A DNA stretch of 9,535 bases. Source: Candidatus Zixiibacteriota bacterium. GTDB taxonomy: Bacteria > Zixibacteria > MSB-5A5 > GN15 > PGXB01. Position 1 is the stretch's first letter; each line of letters opens with the position of its first letter. The stretch is from the NCBI GenBank assembly GCA_026397495.1, contig JAPLUS010000223.1:1-9535 (forward strand), in the 5' to 3' direction. Shown here piece by piece: positions 5,579 through 9,535 of the stretch. The position numbers and the translations under genes are program-made. The notes beneath the pieces are model-generated. The model searched no databases, was not told the DNA's origin, and saw only the letters and a program-made list of their open reading frames with translations.

Positions 5579-6601
5579 TTATTTTCCATGAATGGCGGGG
5601 CACCGGGCTTTTATGTGGTAAAGGTGTCGGCTTACCCGCCCATCTTTGATTAATTCAAGCAGATGCTCCGCCTCCTTAGCCCGGCCTTCGCATAAATCCA
5701 TATATCCGTCGCTCTCAAAGTCGGCCTTCAATTCCTCGGCTATTTTCTTCTCTTTGCGCCATATCTCATACTCATTTTCCGTGAAACACCACGTCCTGTA
5801 TGAGAGCGCACTATTGTGCAGTGCCTTTGCGAACTTGGTGGAATCCGCATCGAGAAGGTCTCTCGAGTCATCCGGCTTGATAATTTGGCTGTAGAACACG
5901 CCCATCTGTCCGGCATCACCAATTATATTTTTCATTGCCCCTACGGTTTCATCGAGATCATCAACGAAATAGAGTGTGTCTATCGCTATGATTGTGTCGA
6001 ACGAATTAGAAGGGAAATTGAGCTCATTCATATCACAGACACAGAAAGACAATCGGTCCCGTTTCATCGCGGTCCGTTTGTTTGCTCGATCAACAACACC
6101 CTCTGCGAAATCCACTCCCGTGATTTTCGCTCCCGTCTTGTCGGATAAATATTCCGTGATTCTGCCCACTCCGCAACCGAGATCGAGCACTCTGTTAGCG
6201 GGAGTCAGAGCAAGGACTTCCATGAGTTTGTCCAATTGTTCCCCATCAACCATACTGCATTGGCAGAGATCGATGCCATAGACAAGTTCGCAGAAACGCG
6301 AGTAGGCTTTGCTCTCACAAGATCGGATCATCCATTCATCGAAGCCGGAACTCATCCTCTTTTTATAAAACTCCGCCGCCAGCTTGGTAGCCTCGTCCGA
6401 TAAGGAGTAGAGGCTATTGTTGAATTGAAGATGACCCTTCGCCATTAGGCTTTCGTAGGCCTCGGTCCAGTCCACAAGATCATCATCGAAGAATCGCTTT
6501 CCGAAATTCTCAAGCGCAGATTTGTCGGGTGACTCCCTCCTGAGCATGATGCTCCTGACCCCGATTAATAACTGTTTCTCAGCTTCCGAGAACTCCGGCA
6601 T
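5579..6601 (-). CDS. class I SAM-dependent methyltransferase with a helical N-terminal domain
   Basis: This 340-residue cytosolic protein contains a Rossmann methyltransferase domain from about 120 to 250. Motif I, VLDLGCGVGRIT, is at 138-149; the acidic residue after strand 2 is Asp164 in ITGVDFAEGV; Asp190 lies in VCDMNEL; and FDTIIAIDTLYFV (201-213) is the strand 4 motif, as in small-molecule methyltransferases. Residues 1-90 are helical and resemble a winged-helix module (EAEKQLLIGVRSIML, then a turn and LYSLSDEA). Residues 250-340 form a further helical cap that may shape the substrate pocket. The substrate is not predictable. The ATG at 6601 is supported by GGAGG at 6608-6612 and a promoter just upstream. 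The gene is monocistronic and lies between two copies of a tRNA-derived direct repeat, so it may be an acquired cargo gene. Confidence 0.85.
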   Translation of the reverse strand: MPEFSEAEKQLLIGVRSIMLRRESPDKSALENFGKRFFDDDLVDWTEAYESLMAKGHLQFNNSLYSLSDEATKLAAEFYKKRMSSGFDEWMIRSCESKAYSRFCELVYGIDLCQCSMVDGEQLDKLMEVLALTPANRVLDLGCGVGRITEYLSDKTGAKITGVDFAEGVVDRANKRTAMKRDRLSFCVCDMNELNFPSNSFDTIIAIDTLYFVDDLDETVGAMKNIIGDAGQMGVFYSQIIKPDDSRDLLDADSTKFAKALHNSALSYRTWCFTENEYEIWRKEKKIAEELKADFESDGYMDLCEGRAKEAEHLLELIKDGRVSRHLYHIKARCPAIHGK

Positions 6602-6617
6602 CCGAAACCTCCATCCA

Positions 6618-6646
6618 ATTATCGGCTAACGGTTCAATCACGTCAA
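6618..6646 (-). promoter_or_regulatory. putative promoter of the methyltransferase gene
   Basis: On the minus strand TTGACG (6641-6646) and GATAAT (6618-6623) are spaced by exactly 17 bp, each 5 of 6 to consensus. The predicted start leaves a leader of about 10 nt that just contains GGAGG (6608-6612) before the ATG at 6601. Confidence 0.6.
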
Positions 6647-6702
6647 ATATAGGCATTACCCAGTCTTAAAACTGGTAACTCACCCAACGGTCAGCCAAGT
6701 TT

Positions 6703-6819
6703 GTCGGGTTCCGAAACTCCGCGTGGCGGAAGAGTGAAAAACCCGACATCCAATATTTTTGAATAATTGTCGGGTTTCTCATCTCCGTTGGCGCAGAGTT
6801 TCGGAACCCGACCTACTTT
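6703..6819. repeat. type-1 composite repeat (inverted dimer), second copy
   Basis: It has the same layout as 4007-4130: a left unit with outer stem GTCGGGTT/AACCCGAC, the linker, and an inverted right unit ending CCTACTTT. Bases 6718-6787 are identical to 4029-4098. The inner stem of the right unit has decayed slightly (CTCCGT against GCAGAG). It lies between the methyltransferase promoter and the tRNA-Ser gene, a few bases from the tRNA-derived repeat. Confidence 0.85.
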
Positions 6820-6822
6820 AAT

Positions 6823-6859
6823 ATACAAAACAAAGTCATTTTCCAATATGGCGGAGAGG
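6823..6859 (+). repeat. tRNA-proximal copy of the att-like direct repeat
   Basis: This copy pairs with 5515-5551 (33 of 37 identical, direct orientation). Bases 6849-6859 are the 3' end of the tRNA-Ser gene and 6823-6848 its downstream flank. Confidence 0.6.
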
Positions 6860-6936
6860 CTGGGATTCGAACCCAGGGTCCCCGAAGGGACAACGGTTTT
6901 CGAGACCGCCCCGATCGACCACTCTGGCACCTCTCC
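6849..6936 (-). tRNA. tRNA-Ser (anticodon CGA), CCA encoded
   Basis: On the minus strand, the 88-nt gene begins GGAGAGGTG and ends CCTCTCC-G-CCA, so the acceptor stem pairs perfectly over 7 bp, with discriminator G and an encoded CCA. The anticodon arm CGGTCTCGAAAACCG gives loop CTCGAAA and anticodon CGA, which reads UCG. A long variable arm (GTCCC-TTC-GGGGAC) marks class II tRNA-Ser. The T arm is CTGGGTTCGAATCCCAG. The gene follows the membrane-protein gene on the same strand by 58 bp and may share its transcript. Confidence 0.97.
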
Positions 6937-6994
6937 TTTAATACTACCTAATAGCCACCGCCCAAATAACGGATTTCGCATGGCCTTGTAAAGC

Positions 6995-7507
6995 TTAATT
7001 TCTACTCTGTAAAAAACGTCCTTCATCCGCCATTTTTTCCTGCGCCGCCAGCACTTTTTCCAAAAATCCATAGCGCGGCCGTACAAATTGAAAAGCTATA
7101 AACGAGATGAAAACAAAGAGAAACAGACTCAAAAAATTTCCGCCCATCAGATAAAAAACCAGCCCGTATATCGCAATTGCCCCGGAAAGAGCATAACAAA
7201 TAAGCGATTCGCTGAAAACTCCCTTGGCCAAATCCTCCGCAAATGTCTCCTGCGACCGAATCATCGGCATAAAGAAACGTTTCTGCTTGAAGGCTATCGC
7301 TATGACACCATCAACGATGGCCACCGCCAGAAGTGCCCAGAACATATAATTAAGGTCGCCTCCCGGTTGCAAAGTATCGCCGGCGCCGGAATGATCGAAA
7401 TAATAGACGGCACCCAGCACCAACACCGGCACAAAGATATTCATCAAAAGTCCGTAATAAAGCGGCCGGATAAGAATCCGATTGATATCAACCTTATATT
7501 TACTCAT
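6995..7507 (-). CDS. four-helix membrane protein of unknown function (likely separate start)
   Basis: Starting at the ATG at 7507, this gives 170 residues. AAGGAG (7515-7520) lies 7 bases upstream of the ATG, strong enough for independent initiation. Predicted membrane helices are at about 18-37, 54-73, 100-121 and 124-142. The connecting loop 74-99 is basic and then acidic, and the C-terminal tail 143-170 is charged and presumably cytosolic (QEKMADEGRFLQSRN). It has no signal peptide, Cys or His cluster, or enzyme motif, and I do not recognise the family. Upstream is TadA in the same frame; downstream, after 58 bp, is tRNA-Ser. The most economical reading is a two-gene operon with a 4-bp ATGA overlap, obscured by one extra A. 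Confidence 0.65.
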   Translation of the reverse strand: MSKYKVDINRILIRPLYYGLLMNIFVPVLVLGAVYYFDHSGAGDTLQPGGDLNYMFWALLAVAIVDGVIAIAFKQKRFFMPMIRSQETFAEDLAKGVFSESLICYALSGAIAIYGLVFYLMGGNFLSLFLFVFISFIAFQFVRPRYGFLEKVLAAQEKMADEGRFLQSRN

Positions 7508-7978
7508 TTTTCTTCTCCTTTTTTTGCGGATTTCCTGGAAGAAAAGCTGTATAAGTTCCAGCGATTCTTTTTCCATAACTCCGGATATAACTTCAATCCG
7601 ATGATTCAATCTTTTTTCAGTCGGGATTTCAAAAATCGAACCACAGGCGCCAAACCGTGAGTCTTTTGCACCATAAACAATGGTTTTGATTCGGGATAGC
7701 ACAGCCGCCCCGGCGCACATCGCACAGGGTTCGATGGTGGAATAGAGAAGACAGTCCTCAAGCCGCCAATCGCCGATTATTTCCGCCGCCGAGGTAATAG
7801 CCATAATCTCGGCGTGGGCGGTGGCGTCTTTAAGCATTTCCATACGGTTATGACCCCGCCCGATAATCCGCCCATCCTTGACAACCACCGCACCGATGGG
7901 AATTTCCAGTTCATCGAAGGCTGTCCGAGCCTCCCGAAGAGCATATTCCATAAAATGAGAATGATCGCAGATAACCAC
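6995..7978 (-). CDS. tadA: TadA tRNA adenosine deaminase, in continuous frame with a membrane protein
   Basis: The frame encodes 327 residues. Residues 1-157 are a complete TadA, which deaminates the wobble adenosine (A34) of tRNA-Arg(ACG) to inosine in the cytosol. Zinc and catalytic residues are His55 and Glu57 (ATAHAEIMA) with Cys85 and Cys88 (EPCAMCAGA); VPIGAVVV-type and NHRIEV segments are also present. The start is GTG at 7978, keeping a DHxxFM-type N-terminus; ATG at codon 10 is an alternative. Residues 158-327 are a four-helix membrane protein that could be its own gene (6995-7507). At the junction an A7 tract (7519-7525) precedes a good Shine-Dalgarno and ATG. Losing one A would end TadA as RKKGEEK at a TGA overlapping that ATG (ATGA). 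The fusion is therefore either real, a sequencing or strain indel, or a slippage site. The TadA call is firm; the fusion is doubtful. Confidence 0.85.
   Translation of the reverse strand: MVICDHSHFMEYALREARTAFDELEIPIGAVVVKDGRIIGRGHNRMEMLKDATAHAEIMAITSAAEIIGDWRLEDCLLYSTIEPCAMCAGAAVLSRIKTIVYGAKDSRFGACGSIFEIPTEKRLNHRIEVISGVMEKESLELIQLFFQEIRKKRRRKMSKYKVDINRILIRPLYYGLLMNIFVPVLVLGAVYYFDHSGAGDTLQPGGDLNYMFWALLAVAIVDGVIAIAFKQKRFFMPMIRSQETFAEDLAKGVFSESLICYALSGAIAIYGLVFYLMGGNFLSLFLFVFISFIAFQFVRPRYGFLEKVLAAQEKMADEGRFLQSRN
7515..7525 (-). promoter_or_regulatory. A7 tract and Shine-Dalgarno at the tadA/membrane-protein junction
   Basis: On the minus strand seven A (7519-7525) run into AGGAG, so AAGGAG at 7515-7520 sits 7 bases before the ATG at 7507. 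Both shifted frames across the tract reach a stop near that ATG: TGA at 7506-7504 in the +1 frame and TAA just after it in the -1 frame. The in-frame reading has no stop. Confidence 0.7.
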
Positions 7979-8035
7979 AATTCCAATATCCTACAATTGG
8001 TTACTGTTAGCAATATTATTTGGCATTAATTTCAG

Positions 8036-8064
8036 TTGCGGGATCGCATCGTTATATGTATACT
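8036..8064 (+). promoter_or_regulatory. putative promoter of the symporter gene
   Basis: TTGCGG (8036-8041) and TATACT (8059-8064) are spaced by 17 bp, in the 126-bp gap between the divergent tadA and symporter genes. The predicted start is near 8071, about 34 nt before the ATG at 8105. Only a weak GGAA precedes that ATG. Confidence 0.5.
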
Positions 8065-8104
8065 TACACAAAGATTTTAATAACTTAATAGCAGAATTGG
8101 AATT

Positions 8105-9535
8105 ATGAATAACAAAATTGGCCAGATTTTGCTTCCTGCTACATTCCTCGGAGTAATTCTGGGGATAATGGGAGGCTATTTCTTCGGAGATATTTTCATC
8201 TCCATGAAATTCTTGGGTGTAATTTTTCTAAATGCCCTTAAAGTTATTTCTATACCGCTGGTAATAACCTCGGTGATAATCGGGGTTGCCTCACTGGGTG
8301 AAATACCCAAGATGGAGAAAACAATCGGTAAGACGCTGATTTATTTTTTGATAACGACCGGGATTGCGGCCTTTATTGGCCTTCTCCTGGTCAATATTAT
8401 TAGACCGGGAATGGGGATTGAGGGGTTCACCGGCTCTATCCCCGACGCTGTTTTCCAGAGTAACGAGAGAGGGCTATCTGACATTCTTTCTAATTGGGTA
8501 CCATCGAGTCTACCGGCGGCCGCCCTGGCCGGACAGTACATCGGTTTGGTGATTTGTTTCCTTGTTTTTGGGTGGGCGCTGACAACCTTCACCGGGGGAC
8601 GGGTCGCCCTGGATTTCTTTGAGGCGATAAACAAGGCCATCATGAGAATTATCACGCCGCTCCTTTATGCCGCACCGATCGGTATCTTTTTTCTAATCGG
8701 CGGCATCGTTGCCGAAAATCGCGACTCTTTTGGAGAACTATTCTCCGGTCTGGGTCTTTATACCTTGACCATCATTATCGGTTTACTAATTCAGGCGACC
8801 ATCATTCTACCGCTAATACTAAAAAAATATGGCAAGAAAAAGCCGTTCGAGCTTTTCCTTAATATGGGACAGGCGCTAAGCGCCGCCTTCGCCACCGGTT
8901 CATCATCGGCGGCTCTGCCGCTGACCATGGACGCCGTTATCAATAAAGCCGCCATTGATCGCCGATCCGGTTTTCTAGTCCTACCCATAGGCACCGCTCT
9001 CAATATCGGCGCGACCGCCCTCTATCAGACAATTGCGGCCATTTTCATCGCCCAGCTCTATGGAATCAATCTCTCAATCGGACAGCAAATAATAATCTTT
9101 ATCACGGCCATTCTGGCGCCCATTGGAACGGCCGGTATTCCTTATTCCGGCATCGCCGCCTCGGCCCTTATTTTTTCATCAGTCGGTCTGCCTCTTGAAG
9201 GCATTGGACTAATCCTCACGATCGATTGGTTTATAGACAGATGTCGGGCAACGGTTAATATCTGGGGCGATGCTATCGGGGCGGCGGTAATAGGCGAAGC
9301 ATTTGCAATTAAAGGACAGCCCCGACCTCCTCTGGGAACCAGAACCGAGCCTTTCAGACCGTCGCCGAGAACAGAACCAAGACCCCCTCTGGGAGAAAAA
9401 CCATTCCGGGCTCAGAGATATGATAATAGCCGCGACAATCGCGACCGAGGTCCACGCCGGCAGGACTATCAGAAGCGCGACCATAAACCGGATGGACCGC
9501 GGTATAGCCCTGAAAGAAAACCGCGTCCCCAGCCC
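8105..9535 (+). CDS. DAACS-family dicarboxylate/amino-acid:cation symporter with Arg/Pro-rich tail (3' partial)
   Basis: The frame is open from the ATG at 8105 to the window edge (477 codons, no stop). Residues 1-402 form a complete GltPh/GltP-like inner-membrane transporter with the elevator-type fold. HP1 carries SSSAALP (266-272), TM7 carries NIGATALYQ (300-308), HP2 carries APIGTAGIP (338-346), and TM8 carries DWFIDRCR and NIWGD with Asp374, Asp378, Arg381, Asn385 and Asp389. By analogy with GltPh, Asp378 and Arg381 would bind the amino group and side-chain carboxylate of an acidic substrate. Two cation-site positions differ: the usual NMDGT of TM7 is NIGAT here, so the Met and Asp are absent, and the Thr after the TM8 Arg is Ala. 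After residue 402 comes at least 75 residues of low-complexity Arg/Pro/Asp-rich tail with RPPLG repeated at 407-411 and 426-430. Family assignment is very strong; substrate and coupling ion are inferred. Confidence 0.92.
   Translation, partial: MNNKIGQILLPATFLGVILGIMGGYFFGDIFISMKFLGVIFLNALKVISIPLVITSVIIGVASLGEIPKMEKTIGKTLIYFLITTGIAAFIGLLLVNIIRPGMGIEGFTGSIPDAVFQSNERGLSDILSNWVPSSLPAAALAGQYIGLVICFLVFGWALTTFTGGRVALDFFEAINKAIMRIITPLLYAAPIGIFFLIGGIVAENRDSFGELFSGLGLYTLTIIIGLLIQATIILPLILKKYGKKKPFELFLNMGQALSAAFATGSSSAALPLTMDAVINKAAIDRRSGFLVLPIGTALNIGATALYQTIAAIFIAQLYGINLSIGQQIIIFITAILAPIGTAGIPYSGIAASALIFSSVGLPLEGIGLILTIDWFIDRCRATVNIWGDAIGAAVIGEAFAIKGQPRPPLGTRTEPFRPSPRTEPRPPLGEKPFRAQRYDNSRDNRDRGPRRQDYQKRDHKPDGPRYSPERKPRPQP

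Noticed and set aside
5541..5580. Second tRNA-Ser gene or tRNA pseudogene
   Set aside because: Similarity to the tRNA stops after 11 bases of its 3' end; the T arm, anticodon arm and 5' half are absent.
2095..6819. CRISPR array
   Set aside because: The repeated elements are hundreds to thousands of bases apart, palindromic and variable, with no regular spacers and no cas genes.
6691..7086. 131-codon minus-strand frame
   Set aside because: It runs through the tRNA-Ser gene and a palindromic repeat, which explain the sequence better.
7088..7660. 190-codon open frame on the plus strand
   Set aside because: It lies opposite tadA and the membrane protein; the translation shows no domain and the composition of an antisense shadow.
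9209..9484. 91-codon minus-strand frame at the right edge
   Set aside because: It is antisense to the symporter TM8 and tail; its composition follows from the Arg/Pro-rich coding strand.

Overview
The window looks like chromosomal DNA of a Gram-negative-type bacterium of the FCB/Zixibacteria kind. The inference rests on the first gene, whose C-terminus joins a thrombospondin type 3 calcium repeat to a two-repeat dockerin module ending in GGPPPCY, a style common in Zixibacteria secreted proteins. A lipoprotein with a classical lipobox also fits a Gram-negative-type envelope. No phage, plasmid, CRISPR or transposase gene is visible, and the taxonomic call is not proven.

Layout, left to right. 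Position 1-294 (+) is the 3' end of the dockerin/TSP3 protein. Then comes an isochorismatase-family cysteine hydrolase (441-1100, +), which meets tail to tail, with a 2-bp gap, a DmeF-like cation diffusion facilitator (1103-2035, -). The facilitator has a near-consensus promoter placed so that its mRNA should be leaderless. A 416-bp non-coding stretch (2036-2451) is full of nested palindromes. It is followed by a complete clade 3 haem catalase (2452-3906, -), more palindromic repeats, a predicted lipoprotein of unknown function (4172-5230, -), another repeat cluster, and a class I SAM methyltransferase (5579-6601, -). A tRNA-Ser(CGA) gene with encoded CCA lies at 6849-6936 (-). Next is a continuous reading frame (6995-7978, -) in which tRNA adenosine deaminase TadA runs without a stop into a four-helix membrane protein. 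Divergent from it, and running off the right edge, is a DAACS-family dicarboxylate/amino-acid symporter with a long Arg/Pro-rich tail (8105-9535, +).

The genes do not form one pathway. They are mostly single-gene units for housekeeping and stress: metal efflux, peroxide removal, tRNA modification and solute uptake. The most distinctive content is between the genes. At least three kinds of nested (stem-within-stem) palindrome occupy the intergenic spaces. One is a composite inverted dimer, two copies of which share 70 identical bases 2.7 kb apart, so it has probably spread recently. A 37-bp direct repeat (33 matches) joins the 3' end of the tRNA-Ser gene to a site just beyond the methyltransferase gene. 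That is the arrangement left by integration at a tRNA 3' end, although no integrase is present.

I did not find a clear new multi-gene system. The best leads are the repeat families, the tRNA-flanked methyltransferase islet, the TadA/membrane-protein junction at an A7 tract, and the symporter with altered cation-site residues and an unusual tail.
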